Assembly (NCBI GenBank): GCA_030603385.1
Contig: JAUVXW010000015.1
Location: 1 to 64,000, forward strand
Source: Promethearchaeota archaeon
Lineage (GTDB): Archaea > Asgardarchaeota > Lokiarchaeia > Sigyniarchaeales > SOKP01
Direction of reading: 5' to 3'
Length of the DNA stretch: 64,000 nt
The notes under the pieces were generated by a model. It was not told where the DNA came from. It searched no databases and was given only the letters and a program-made list of their open reading frames with translations. Position numbers and translations under genes: made by a program. Positions within the stretch are counted from its first letter, which is position 1. Each line of letters begins with the position of its first letter. Below, one piece after another: positions 45,202-54,707 of this stretch.

Positions 45202-46869
45202 ATGGCGAAAGATAAGAAAAAGAAAGAAAAAAAAAAGAAGAAACCAAAACAAGAAAGTAGTACTTTTTCTCAATTAATAACTCAAAAAGGAAAGGGAAAA
45301 GCAGGAGCTCCTATAGGTGTGGTATTAGGCCAATCTATTGATAGAAGTGCTGATAAACTGTTTCTGGGAACGGATTATAAAGAGGTACATATACCTGAAA
45401 GACCTTGGGCTGAAATGTTAGCTGACATCGAGCATTGGACTCCACTACCTTACACACATGGTATAGAAATGGAATTAATCTTAGCAGATGACAATGGAAA
45501 TTATCCACCTGGAGATGAAATGGTTTTTCGGATGAAAGAAATCGTTAAAGATGCTATTAAAATTATGGATGAAATTCTTTACGATGGAAGAGAAGATTTT
45601 CTACCCGTTCCTGACTATATTAGACAAAAAGTTTTAGCCAGACCATGGGGGCGAGATGACCTTGAGAAGGGTTATGCTATGGATATACGCTATACTTTGG
45701 GAGATACCTCTGTTGATATTGATACTTTTGCTAGAGATGGGAATGTAACCGCAATTACATATATATTGGAGCTCGTAACACCCCCTTGTGTTTATGTTGA
45801 AGAACTAGCATATTGGGCAAGTACTTTATTTTTATTAGCAAAAGTAACTTTGCCAAAAGATTTACATATCATAGCCTCTGCTATAAATCCTGCAACTCGT
45901 GAGTATCAACGAGGTTTGAGTGAGGCAGATCATTCACACATAGGTTCTTTTGAATCTGAGTTAGAGAAAATACAAGCATATTGTATGATACGGAATTTTA
46001 TACCACATATCATCGCTCTCACCTGCAATTCACCTATTTTAAACAATAAACCTACCGATGTAGTAAAAATTATCAATGGGAGGATTACTGCACCTAACTG
46101 TGTTCGCTCTTTAAGATTAAAATTTAATACAACAATGTTAAGCGGAAACAATCCGAAATATTATATCCCCTATTTGACTTCCACAGATCAAAATTCACAG
46201 AATCATTTTCTCCAAACGGTCCAGAAAGCGAGTCTAGAAGACGGACGCTTCCAAGACGTGTTTCCTTTTACAGATTGGGGAACTATTGAAGTTAGGATAA
46301 GTGATGCACAGATATCGATCTGTCGGAGAATAGGAATTGGAATGTTGATTCAGGCATTATGTTATAAAGCTAGAAAATTACTTCAAAATGGAAAATGGGT
46401 GCCCGATGCAGGATCCAATACAATTGCTACTAACCGCCAAAGGGCAATAGAACGTGGTTTAATTTCTCTTTTTCGACCAACTCCGGATGTTAGTCGAGAA
46501 AAGCTAGCTGAATATGATCCCGAATTTGCAGAGCAATATTTAGGACCAAAAGATCAACCAATACGTTATATGATGCAAGCCGTACAGAGAATGTTTTTCT
46601 ATCTTAAAGATGAATTGAAAGAGTTAGGCTTCTTATATTCTCCATTCATGAAACCTCTTCTACAATCTGTTTTTGGAAATGTTTCTTATGCAGAACCACC
46701 AATAACAGAAGCAGAATATCAACTTTCTCTTTATGACTATAAATTAAAAAATGGAGAAGATCCCAGCATATTAAATGATTTAATATATTTTACAATTCAA
46801 TATTGCCAAGATCCTCTAAATAATCCACTTACGGGTGTTTTAACTCTTCCAAAAGAAATGAGAGATTAA
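45202..46869 (+). CDS. GCS2-like carboxylate-amine ligase
   Basis: A 555-residue protein of the glutamate-cysteine ligase type 2 family (ATP-dependent carboxylate-amine ligases). The family core starts at THGIEMELIL (about 85-94), with the two Glu for Mg-ATP. It continues with YILELVTPP (about 190), SEADHSHIGSFESE (about 239-252), and the late WGTIEVRISDAQISICRRIG block (about 361-380). The first 15 residues after Met are an extreme Lys-rich tail, absent from most family members. The exact amine substrate cannot be told; glutathione-like thiol synthesis is one option only. Confidence 0.75.
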   Translation: MAKDKKKKEKKKKKPKQESSTFSQLITQKGKGKAGAPIGVVLGQSIDRSADKLFLGTDYKEVHIPERPWAEMLADIEHWTPLPYTHGIEMELILADDNGNYPPGDEMVFRMKEIVKDAIKIMDEILYDGREDFLPVPDYIRQKVLARPWGRDDLEKGYAMDIRYTLGDTSVDIDTFARDGNVTAITYILELVTPPCVYVEELAYWASTLFLLAKVTLPKDLHIIASAINPATREYQRGLSEADHSHIGSFESELEKIQAYCMIRNFIPHIIALTCNSPILNNKPTDVVKIINGRITAPNCVRSLRLKFNTTMLSGNNPKYYIPYLTSTDQNSQNHFLQTVQKASLEDGRFQDVFPFTDWGTIEVRISDAQISICRRIGIGMLIQALCYKARKLLQNGKWVPDAGSNTIATNRQRAIERGLISLFRPTPDVSREKLAEYDPEFAEQYLGPKDQPIRYMMQAVQRMFFYLKDELKELGFLYSPFMKPLLQSVFGNVSYAEPPITEAEYQLSLYDYKLKNGEDPSILNDLIYFTIQYCQDPLNNPLTGVLTLPKEMRD

Positions 46870-46995
46870 TCTTCATTATTTATAGTTTTTAACTCTTCTA
46901 AGAGTTAAAGTTTTTGATTTATTTATAACATATAAAAATTTAAGATAAGAACTATTTTCAACTATTAGAGTAATCGAAATTATAAATCTTGAAAT

Positions 46996-47517
46996 ATGAA
47001 TACTAATTTTACTCAAGGAAAAAGTTGGATCATCTCAGCAATTAGTGATATAAAAATAGTTATAAATAGCCTTCAAAATGAATATTATTCTCTCGTAGCT
47101 TTTAGAAGTCAATTTGCCGTAGAAAAATTAAATAAAGCAATATTAAGTTTTATGGGTTTGAAAGTAGAAAAAACTCATACTCCAACGGATATATTAGAAG
47201 AAGTACTTACTAGCAAGTCTTCTTTGATTATTGATGTAGAAACAAAAAAGTTACTTGAGAAAATTTCAAAATATTCAAAATTTTTTGAAAATGAAGGAGT
47301 TCAAACTAGATATGGGACAATTAAGGATGATAAATTAATTATGGCTGAAGAAATATATCAATCTTTTAAAGATATTACGAATTTCATCATCAATCTTCAA
47401 AAAATTGTTAATTGTTATTTAAAACTTCTTAGGGAGAGCTTGAATATAACAGAAAAAGAATTTAAAGAACTTGAACAATTAGAATTATTATTGGGAGAAT
47501 TAAAGCAATGGATATAA
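46996..47517 (+). CDS. HEPN-domain protein of a HEPN/MNT pair
   Basis: A 173-residue all-helical protein. The N-terminus (SWIISAISDIKIVINSL, then YSLVAFRSQFAVEKLNKAILSFMG) is a typical HEPN helix pair with the AVEKxxKA core, followed by a THTPTDIL segment. The Rx4-6H ribonuclease motif usual for HEPN toxins is not obvious, so it may be a non-nucleolytic HEPN protein. Its end overlaps the next gene by ten bases. HEPN/MNT pairs often behave as toxin-antitoxin modules in which the nucleotidyltransferase AMPylates the HEPN protein. Confidence 0.75.
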   Translation: MNTNFTQGKSWIISAISDIKIVINSLQNEYYSLVAFRSQFAVEKLNKAILSFMGLKVEKTHTPTDILEEVLTSKSSLIIDVETKKLLEKISKYSKFFENEGVQTRYGTIKDDKLIMAEEIYQSFKDITNFIINLQKIVNCYLKLLRESLNITEKEFKELEQLELLLGELKQWI

Positions 47518-47996
47518 ATTTGAAATTTATAAAAAACGAGTATTTCTTAAAAAAAATAGAAAAATACTTAAATCTTTTATTTCAAATAAATAAAAAAGTA
47601 ATAGGACTAATTTTATTTGGTTCATTAGCGAGAGGAGATGCAACTTATTCAATAGAAAAGAAAAGCGATATTGATTTAATTATAATTTTTAGAGACAATG
47701 AACTCCCTATACATCATAAAAAAAGAAGTGAAATGAAACTTAAATTATTGGAATTAGCACCTTCAGGAGTAGATTCACTCTGGATGACAGAAGGAGAATT
47801 TATAAATTTAGTCAAAATCAAAACCGATATAATCTTATATGCTTTGGATGAGGGGAGAATTTTATATGACCCAGTAGGATTGATAAGAAAACAAAAAGAT
47901 ACTTTATTTAAAGAATTGAAAAAAAAAGGCGTTAAAAAGGAAAGACATTATTGGGCCTGGCCGATAAAAAGTTTTGGGGAAGAAATCGAATGGTAA
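47508..47996 (+). CDS. Minimal nucleotidyltransferase (MNT) partner
   Basis: A 162-residue nucleotidyltransferase of the minimal DNA-polymerase-beta superfamily. It has GLILFGSLARGDAT (about 38-51), the GSxxRG signature, and after a loop KSDIDLIII with the paired Asp that bind metal. The distance between them is a few residues longer than in the shortest MNTs. It overlaps the HEPN gene, the normal arrangement for this module. Probable antitoxin-like regulator by nucleotidylation; not shown. Confidence 0.82.
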   Translation: MDINLKFIKNEYFLKKIEKYLNLLFQINKKVIGLILFGSLARGDATYSIEKKSDIDLIIIFRDNELPIHHKKRSEMKLKLLELAPSGVDSLWMTEGEFINLVKIKTDIILYALDEGRILYDPVGLIRKQKDTLFKELKKKGVKKERHYWAWPIKSFGEEIEW

Positions 47997-48117
47997 TAGA
48001 TTTTTAATAAAATTTTTAAGATTTTTTTTAAAATTAAATATAAGTTAATTAGTTAAATGCTAAAATGAATGAGGAAATAAAATATATAAAAAAATTTAAA
48101 AGAATTGAAATAAGAAA

Positions 48118-49665
48118 ATGTTAACATGTACTTTAGAGCAAGATGGAAAAAAGCGAGTAGAACATTTACTTGTAATTGACGCACATTCTCATCTGGGTCA
48201 AGATGTAGATGGTGCTACAATGATGAATCCTTTGGCTCCAGGCGCCGGAACCTTTGATTTTTGGGGGAATGTCCAAGGGAGGATTAAGGCAGATTGGGAA
48301 AAAACCGGTGAACAATCTTTCACTACTTTCATGGATGGAAAAAGTACTAAAATCTCATGGTCTTTTACGCCTTACCCTTTTACGGATAGATTATATATTG
48401 CTTTAGAAAAGCTTGGAAAAAAGCATTCTGATTTGAAAGAGAAATCAAAATTTTATTCAATGATAGATCAAGGAGTATGCTTTCCTTTTCAAGATGTGTT
48501 TCGTGATAAGCATCCAGAAGCGCTATATCGAGCAAGTAATATCAATGTTTCCCGTTTTACAACTAGATTTCCTTTTTCTATGAAACTTATCGGCTATGGT
48601 CGCTGTGATCCGATGGAAGGAGAAAAAGCGGTTAATGAAGTAAGGTACGCTAGAGAAGTATTAGGACTTCGTGGGTTAAAGCTTCATCCACGCTCCGAAG
48701 GATGGATTGATAAAATTAGTTCAGAAAAGGCTATTCAAGTTCTTATAGAAGCAGTTTCATTTTCTATGCCTGTAATTTTTGACACACGAGGAAGAGGTTC
48801 AATATTACAAATTGCTCAATTAATTGAATCAACTAGAAATGTATTAAAGTCAAAATACCCTGATTTACTACCCCATCTTAAAGTGATTATTGCTCATTTT
48901 GCTCAAGGGAATATTGATGATTATGACGTTTATAATGCAATAGTTCAGCCAAACACTTATGGTGATCTTTCAATGTTGCACGGTGCGGGTGCGGGGAACT
49001 TTTTTGAAAGTTTTCGAAGATGGTTTCAATCTAATAACAAAAAGAGTGTAGATAATCGAGATTGGTCAGAATATCTCCTTTATGCTAGTGATTATCCCTA
49101 TTTTGGTGATGTTCATGCTCAAAAATTGATGAAATATATTATTAATAAACAATTTTTTGATACTGGTGGAACCATACAGGATGTAAAAAATATCCTTGGA
49201 TTAAATCAGTTAAAAGTTTTACCGGAATATAGTGTTCCTCAAAATCAAAAAGAATTAAAGAGTCCACCGAGTATAACAGTTTCTAATCCCAATTATAAAC
49301 TAAATAATGAAAGTACTTTTCAAACTATGATAAATTCTTTAGCTAAATTAATCATCGACAATCATATTGATATTAAAAAATTTTGTTTGCAATTTAAAGA
49401 TACTTGGGCAGTGTTTAACGATGATGTATTGTTAACAATCATATCAAATAAAAATAAACAAGAAAGAAACATATTACTGATGAATTTAATTAAAGACCAA
49501 ATTTCAATTTTTGCCCCATTACAATCAAATATGGAATGGAAAAAATTTGGTTATAAATATTTTGACCCTATAGATAGAGCTTTCTTTGCTACTTTGTTTA
49601 AACAGAATTATTTATCTATGGATATAAATAAAACGGTAGAAACTTTTACACATATCTATACTTAA
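48118..49665 (+). CDS. Amidohydrolase-superfamily protein
   Basis: A 515-residue protein with an amidohydrolase-type TIM barrel. Metal ligands are expected in VIDAHSHLGQD (about 18-28; HxH), LRGLKLHPRSEGW (about 183-195), VIIAHFAQG (about 260) and YASDYPYF (about 324, Asp). The order resembles the amidohydrolase-2 (ACMSD-like) group. The last 130 residues are helical and unlike the family. Substrate unknown. It is 120 bases downstream of the HEPN/MNT pair, with its own AT-rich upstream region. Confidence 0.75.
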   Translation: MLTCTLEQDGKKRVEHLLVIDAHSHLGQDVDGATMMNPLAPGAGTFDFWGNVQGRIKADWEKTGEQSFTTFMDGKSTKISWSFTPYPFTDRLYIALEKLGKKHSDLKEKSKFYSMIDQGVCFPFQDVFRDKHPEALYRASNINVSRFTTRFPFSMKLIGYGRCDPMEGEKAVNEVRYAREVLGLRGLKLHPRSEGWIDKISSEKAIQVLIEAVSFSMPVIFDTRGRGSILQIAQLIESTRNVLKSKYPDLLPHLKVIIAHFAQGNIDDYDVYNAIVQPNTYGDLSMLHGAGAGNFFESFRRWFQSNNKKSVDNRDWSEYLLYASDYPYFGDVHAQKLMKYIINKQFFDTGGTIQDVKNILGLNQLKVLPEYSVPQNQKELKSPPSITVSNPNYKLNNESTFQTMINSLAKLIIDNHIDIKKFCLQFKDTWAVFNDDVLLTIISNKNKQERNILLMNLIKDQISIFAPLQSNMEWKKFGYKYFDPIDRAFFATLFKQNYLSMDINKTVETFTHIYT

Positions 49666-49773
49666 ACAGCTTAGTTTACCAACAGAACTATTATATTAGT
49701 TAAAATATAATTTATATATAAGAACTTATAAAAAGATTTTACTTAATTAATTCGCTCCCTAAAGGGATATAAC

Positions 49774-50832
49774 TTGAGAGGAATTGTAATTCTTAATTTA
49801 AGTGAAGGTTCTGAGCCTACTATTGACATTCAATATCCAGAAAATATATGTGATGAACTGCAAATATCAACGTCAGGATTGCTGAGCCTATTTGAACAAC
49901 ATAAAACCGTAAAAACTGGACCTAATTATCTTGAAATGCAAATCAAGAGAAATGTTAGTGTGGCAAGTTTTTTTACGGGTCATAGCAATAGAAGCTTCCT
50001 CGGGAAACCAGAGCATTCTATAACAATCTTCCTCTCTGATGATGATACTCTTCCTAAAACTTTTAAGGGTCAAGTAAGGCGCATAGCTTATGAATTATTA
50101 CCCAAAAGGCAAGAACCAGATTTCTATGATCAATTTGTAAAATATTTTGAACTTTTGAAAAAAGGAGAATTAGATCCATATTATCAACAAATGCTGGAGC
50201 TAACTCAAGATTTAAGTTCTAAAAGAGAAAGGATAGATGATCTCGCACAAAAAGTTTCTTTATTGGTATCTGATAGATCTGATCACCTAAGGAATGTAGA
50301 TGCCCTAAAAGATGAAATAAATGGCCTATATACAAAAATGGACAATTGGTCTGGCCAAATGGCGGAGTTAAATGAATACAATGTAAGTTTGACTATGAAA
50401 ATTAAGGAATTGAACAAATTATCGACTCAACATAAAAATGAGCTAACTCAAAGAGATGCACAAATTACCAATCTAACTACAATATTGAATGAAAAAAGTG
50501 AAATTGAAGAGGGTGCAGAAAAATTACTTGATCAAATAAAAATGATTAAATCTGAAAATCAAAACTTAAGTCAAGAAATCTCAAAGTTAAATGAGACTAA
50601 CAAAAATTTAAAATTTCAAGTTTTAAAAGCAAATCGGGAAAATGAGTCTCACTTAGATACAATTACTAATCTGAAATTAGAAATGAGAGCCATTAGGCAA
50701 CAAATCTCTTCTGAGAATAGCAGTAAAGGCAAAAAAAAAGATGAAATTATTGAAATGAAGAAGGAATTAAAAGTACTCAGAAGAGAAAGAGACCATTATA
50801 AAGAGATCGTTAAAAAGAATAAACTCCTTTAA
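49774..50832 (+). CDS. Longin-like (YPEN/FFTG) domain with long coiled coil
   Basis: A 352-residue cytosolic protein. The first about 110 residues match the N-domain of the 61829 protein and the tail of the giant surface protein. Shared features: a GIVIL strand, a QYPENI segment, a helix before an H residue, RNVSVASFFTG, and a later FLSDDD strand before a helix. Residues about 130-350 form one long heptad-patterned coiled coil. The architecture suggests a membrane- or receptor-associated adaptor with a rod. Start TTG after AGGGAT. A beta-helix surface protein is encoded 128 bases downstream on the same strand. Confidence 0.7.
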   Translation: MRGIVILNLSEGSEPTIDIQYPENICDELQISTSGLLSLFEQHKTVKTGPNYLEMQIKRNVSVASFFTGHSNRSFLGKPEHSITIFLSDDDTLPKTFKGQVRRIAYELLPKRQEPDFYDQFVKYFELLKKGELDPYYQQMLELTQDLSSKRERIDDLAQKVSLLVSDRSDHLRNVDALKDEINGLYTKMDNWSGQMAELNEYNVSLTMKIKELNKLSTQHKNELTQRDAQITNLTTILNEKSEIEEGAEKLLDQIKMIKSENQNLSQEISKLNETNKNLKFQVLKANRENESHLDTITNLKLEMRAIRQQISSENSSKGKKKDEIIEMKKELKVLRRERDHYKEIVKKNKLL

Positions 50833-50960
50833 TTTGAATTCAACTTTTAAAGAAATTGGTTCATCTTTCTAAGATATGAAAGTTGAGAAAATTATTCTAT
50901 AATATTTAAATGAGAATGTTACGTTGAGTAACATACAATCTATTAAAAAGGTTTGAATCA

Positions 50961-52688
50961 ATGTTAAGCAAAAATAAACCAAAATTTACAGTTTTATTAA
51001 TAACGTTTTTAACCTGTTCAATCATAACCATTACAATTGACACCAATTTTCTAGCTTCAAATGAAATTTTCGAGCCTACACCCGATTATGAGACGACATC
51101 ACTGAAGATCTCTGCTACGTATTCAGATATTGTAATCAATGATATCGGGGGAACAGATTGGGAATGGGCAATAACTCAAGGGTATTGTGTTGGTTCTGGT
51201 ACAGTTGGCGATCCATACATAATAGAGGATGATATATTTATCTCCTCAGCGCCTCCAGGAGATTGTCTTAGTATTTTAAATTCTGAAAAATATTTCATAA
51301 TTAGAAATTGCTCTTTTAAGGTTTCAGGAGGGAACGATGCTGGACTCTATTTATTTAATGTAACAAACGGACAGATAAATAATAATTTCTTTTATGATAA
51401 TTACTACGGAATGGAATTGGAACAAGTTAATAATACTGAAATTAGAGATAGCCAAATCGTTGACAATACCCACGATGGCATATTCTTATCTGATTCTCAT
51501 TATAATACTATTTCTAACAATAATATATCAGGAAATTCAAACCAAGGCATATTGCTTGATGATAGTACCCATAACACGATTTCCAATAACGAGATAAATG
51601 ATAATGGTGCAATCGGGATTATATTAGTAACAAATAGCAATGACAACACACTTTCAGGTAATGATGCTACTAGAAATGGATATGGTATTTACATTGATAC
51701 TTGTAGTGAAAACACTATTTCTAATAATGACTTAATAGATAATAATCTCTTTGGGATATATTTAGAGGATGCAGATCAAAGTGATGTAATATCAAATACA
51801 GCTAATGATCATGGTGTAGCTGGAATTTATATAGAATTGGGAAGTGATGGTAATACTATTTCAAAGAACACTGCGAATAACAACCTTGACGACGGTATTT
51901 ATGTATTGGATAGTGATAATAACACTATTAAAGAAAATACAATGAATCATAATGGAGATGATGGAATTTGGGTGGATGTATGTCAAGATTCAATCGTAAA
52001 TAAAAATACAGCTTATAATAATTCCGGAAATGGAATACATCTTAATAATGGTGATAACATAACTTGCACTGAAAATTTAGTTTATGAAAATCAAGAAAAT
52101 GGGATTCGATTATTTAGTACAGATAACTGCATAATTGAAGATAATAATGCTCATCATAATGGTTTGGATGGGATAAGAGTATATTCTAGTAGTACTAACA
52201 ATATTCTAAGATTTAACATTGGCCAATTTAATAATTTAAGCGGAATTCATTTACTTTCAACTAGTAATTTTAATTTGTTAATTGATAACTTAGCAACAAA
52301 TAATCAAGAACATGGGATATATATTCAAACAAGCGATAGCAACACATTGACTAGTAATACTGCTAATAATAATGAATTAAACGGAATTAATTTACTCTCC
52401 AGCGATGCCAATTCTATTGTATCCAATATTGCGAAAAATAACAAAAACGGAACATTTCTAGACAGCAGTAATAATAACATAATAACTAATAATATATTAA
52501 CTGGTAATGCTGCATGTTTTAACGAAACAGGAAGCACGGGTAATATTTTTGAAGGAAATATTTGCACGAGTGTAGGAGGGGGTCTAGGAATTGATCCCAC
52601 TACAATTTTGCTTATAACTAGCATTATAGAAGGTGTTGCTATATTAGCATTAGTGTCTCTCTTTTTCATTAGAAAGCGAAAATCCTAA
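50961..52688 (+). CDS. Surface protein with NosD-like parallel beta-helix repeats
   Basis: A 575-residue cell-surface protein. It has an N-terminal signal/anchor helix (about 8-30) and then a right-handed beta-helix made of at least fifteen roughly 22-23-residue rungs (about 100-535), each with an SxxNTISNN- or GIYL-type strand. A C-terminal transmembrane helix (about 548-570) is followed by RKRKS. Repeats of this NosD/PbH1 type bind or cut carbohydrate in some proteins, but the catalytic residues of lyases are not evident. Many N-glycosylation sequons are present. It pairs with the longin-like/coiled-coil gene upstream. Confidence 0.82.
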   Translation: MLSKNKPKFTVLLITFLTCSIITITIDTNFLASNEIFEPTPDYETTSLKISATYSDIVINDIGGTDWEWAITQGYCVGSGTVGDPYIIEDDIFISSAPPGDCLSILNSEKYFIIRNCSFKVSGGNDAGLYLFNVTNGQINNNFFYDNYYGMELEQVNNTEIRDSQIVDNTHDGIFLSDSHYNTISNNNISGNSNQGILLDDSTHNTISNNEINDNGAIGIILVTNSNDNTLSGNDATRNGYGIYIDTCSENTISNNDLIDNNLFGIYLEDADQSDVISNTANDHGVAGIYIELGSDGNTISKNTANNNLDDGIYVLDSDNNTIKENTMNHNGDDGIWVDVCQDSIVNKNTAYNNSGNGIHLNNGDNITCTENLVYENQENGIRLFSTDNCIIEDNNAHHNGLDGIRVYSSSTNNILRFNIGQFNNLSGIHLLSTSNFNLLIDNLATNNQEHGIYIQTSDSNTLTSNTANNNELNGINLLSSDANSIVSNIAKNNKNGTFLDSSNNNIITNNILTGNAACFNETGSTGNIFEGNICTSVGGGLGIDPTTILLITSIIEGVAILALVSLFFIRKRKS

Positions 52689-52833
52689 TTATCTCTTCTT
52701 TTTTTTATTTTTCTGAAGAAAAATCTCAATTCTAATGCCTGATACTTTAAGAAGAGTTCAGAAGAATTTAATTAAATAATTTTGAGATAATTTTAGAAAC
52801 TTTTAAAAAGAATGGGAATGCGGAGTTTTTTTC

Positions 52834-53289
52834 TTAATCGGGTGTAAGCTCGTCAAGGTCCGATAAATCCAGACCACTATCCATCATTTCTGGGCTTTCT
52901 GCTAGAAATTCATTAAGTATGTCTTTCAATTCATCTCCCGAGCGTTTCAATATTAGCCTAATTAATCCAATGTTTATGTCTGGGTCGGAGATTAAAGTTA
53001 ATACACCTTTAGGTCCACACGACGATGCAAAGATCTTTCCGCCTAAAAATTCACTCGTAACTATTTCCAAATTGCCAAGTTCCAGGTTTTTACCTTGTTC
53101 TTCTGAGGCACAAAATACTGCGCTTGCAATAGCACCAATCCCGTCAACATCGGCAGGGAAATAAGAAAATTTTGAAACACTTGCGATAGTAAGTCCTGTT
53201 CTATCAACTAAAATAACTTTTTTGATACCACTTTCACTTTTTATAATCTTACTTAGAATATTATCGAAGCTTTTGGTGTCAATACTAAT
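52834..53289 (-). CDS. Stand-alone roadblock/LC7 protein, apparent ATT start
   Basis: A 151-residue roadblock/LC7 protein with an acidic C-terminal tail. N-terminal helix FDNILSKIIKSESGIKK, then VILVDRTGLTIASVS, a GAIASAVFCASEEQG helix, and EIVTSEFLGGKIFASS. The domain needs about 70 residues ahead of the first TTG (53070), and these are encoded in an open frame. The best start is ATT at 53289, six bases after AGGTGT. Such proteins dimerise and bind small GTPases. The gene stands alone, convergent with the beta-helix surface-protein gene. Confidence 0.72.
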   Translation of the reverse strand: MSIDTKSFDNILSKIIKSESGIKKVILVDRTGLTIASVSKFSYFPADVDGIGAIASAVFCASEEQGKNLELGNLEIVTSEFLGGKIFASSCGPKGVLTLISDPDINIGLIRLILKRSGDELKDILNEFLAESPEMMDSGLDLSDLDELTPD

Positions 53290-53301
53290 TGCAATACACC
53301 T
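53287..53301 (-). promoter_or_regulatory. Shine-Dalgarno and apparent ATT start codon of the stand-alone roadblock gene
   Basis: On the minus strand AGGTGT is followed by six bases (ATTGCA) and ATT. There is no ATG, GTG or TTG in this frame before 53070, yet the codons between clearly encode the first half of a roadblock domain. Nearby in-frame ATT codons (53295, 53283) are alternative starts with worse spacing. Confidence 0.5.
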
Positions 53302-53492
53302 TTTTAATTGATTTTGGTAATTTGATATTTAATGTAATAATATATTCTTCAATATTTAAAATTATTATAATCATTTGAATTTATAAAATTATCTTTTTGA
53401 AATCTTTCATGGGAAATTAAGGAAAAATTATTTTTAAGAGGAATTCTTTAAAATCAACATATTAAATTTCTAACATTTTTTATGAAAAAAAT

Positions 53493-53663
53493 ATGATGCG
53501 GGATGATATAGAAAAGAGATTACATAGAGTAATGATAAGAATACCCCAACAAGGTTATAAGTGTCCATACTCAAAGTATTGTGATAATTCTGAAAATAGT
53601 GCTAGGTGTAATCTTTTTTATCATAAATGTTCCAAGTTTATAGATTTTAATTCACACTCTTAA
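53493..53663 (+). CDS. Four-cysteine mini-protein (56 aa)
   Basis: A 56-residue frame with C-x5-C-x8-C-x6-C (positions 24, 30, 39, 46) plus a His, so a single zinc or iron-sulfur site is likely. The N-terminus is charged (DDIEKRLHRV). It begins with two consecutive ATG codons, and the reading ends 28 bases before the SDR start. Family unknown. Confidence 0.55.
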   Translation: MMRDDIEKRLHRVMIRIPQQGYKCPYSKYCDNSENSARCNLFYHKCSKFIDFNSHS

Positions 53664-53691
53664 TAGATTAGATATGGTTTAGGTAATTGAA

Positions 53692-54495
53692 ATGGATATG
53701 GGTTTAAAAGATAAGGTTGCATTGGTTTTAGCATCAAGTAAAGGTTTAGGATTAGCCTGTGCTAAAGGACTTTATGAAGAAGGAGCAAATGTTATCATTT
53801 GCAGTCGCTCTGCAGAAAATTTAGAAAAAGCTAAAGAAGATATAGAAGATATTAATTCAATCAACAATAAGGCAAGGGTTGTACCCATTGTAGCCGATTT
53901 GATGCATGAAAACCAGATAAAGAATCTTGTAGAAAAAACTTTAAAGGAATTTGGTAGGATAGATATTCTGATTCATAATGCTGGTGGTCCTCCATCAGGT
54001 CCTATAGACGCAATTACAAAGGAAGACTGGTCAAATTCAATTGATTTAAACCTTCTTTCTTTCATTAAAATAACTGATTTAGTCCTTCCTACCATGAAAC
54101 AGCAAAAACATGGAAAAATAATCGCAATTACATCAGTTTCGGTAAAACAACCATTAGATAATTTAGTTTTGTCAAACACGACTCGATTAGGTGTAATAGG
54201 GTTTGCTAAGACTCTTGCTAATGTATATGCTAAAGATAATGTATTAGTGAATGTTGTTTGTCCTGGGCCAACCCTTACTGACAGGATGAAAGAATTAATA
54301 AATAAAACAGTGAAAGATACAGGAAAGACTTATGAAGATGTGGAGAAAACATGGATAGATCCCATACCATTAGGACGATTAGGTAAACCGGAGGAATTAG
54401 CTAATTTAGTCGTGTTCTTAGCCTCAGATAAAGCTAGTTATATTACAGGGACGGTAATTCAAGTTGATGGAGGTTTTATAAAAAGTGCTTTATAA
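53692..54495 (+). CDS. Short-chain dehydrogenase/reductase lacking the Tyr-Lys pair
   Basis: A 267-residue SDR with an NAD(P) Rossmann fold: ASSKGLGLACAKGL (about 15-28, the TGxxxGxG variant), an Arg after strand 2 (CSRS), HNAGGPPSG (about 93-101), and a C-terminal YITGTVIQVDGGF. At the active site the usual YxxxK is SNTTR just before LGVIGFAKTLA, so Ser replaces the catalytic Tyr and Arg the Lys. A subgroup of FabG-like SDRs has this change. Substrate unknown; it may have lost classical reductase activity. RBS TAGGTAATTGAA is close to the first ATG. Confidence 0.85.
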   Translation: MDMGLKDKVALVLASSKGLGLACAKGLYEEGANVIICSRSAENLEKAKEDIEDINSINNKARVVPIVADLMHENQIKNLVEKTLKEFGRIDILIHNAGGPPSGPIDAITKEDWSNSIDLNLLSFIKITDLVLPTMKQQKHGKIIAITSVSVKQPLDNLVLSNTTRLGVIGFAKTLANVYAKDNVLVNVVCPGPTLTDRMKELINKTVKDTGKTYEDVEKTWIDPIPLGRLGKPEELANLVVFLASDKASYITGTVIQVDGGFIKSAL

Positions 54496-54707
54496 AAAAA
54501 ATTATTGAGATATCACTTTCATATTTCAGAAATTTAAATAATGAATTACTTATTTCTATTGATAAATGAAGAAGATTTTAATATACCATATTGATATTAT
54601 TATCCTAAATTTTCTTCTAATAACATATATAATAAAAGTTAATTAATTATTATTTCAAATTAGATTTAAAGAAATAAAGAATATAAGAATTTCATAGGTG
54701 AGTGAAA

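Noticed and set aside
51400..52500. Repetitive sequence resembling a tandem DNA repeat or array
   Set aside because: The repetition is at protein level: rungs of a parallel beta-helix with frequent Asn/Thr/Ser codons. Spacing and sequence vary too much for a CRISPR or satellite.
54702..54707. GTG at 54702 as the start of the first surface protein
   Set aside because: It directly abuts the AGGTGA ribosome site; TTG at 54708 has the six-base spacing seen elsewhere.
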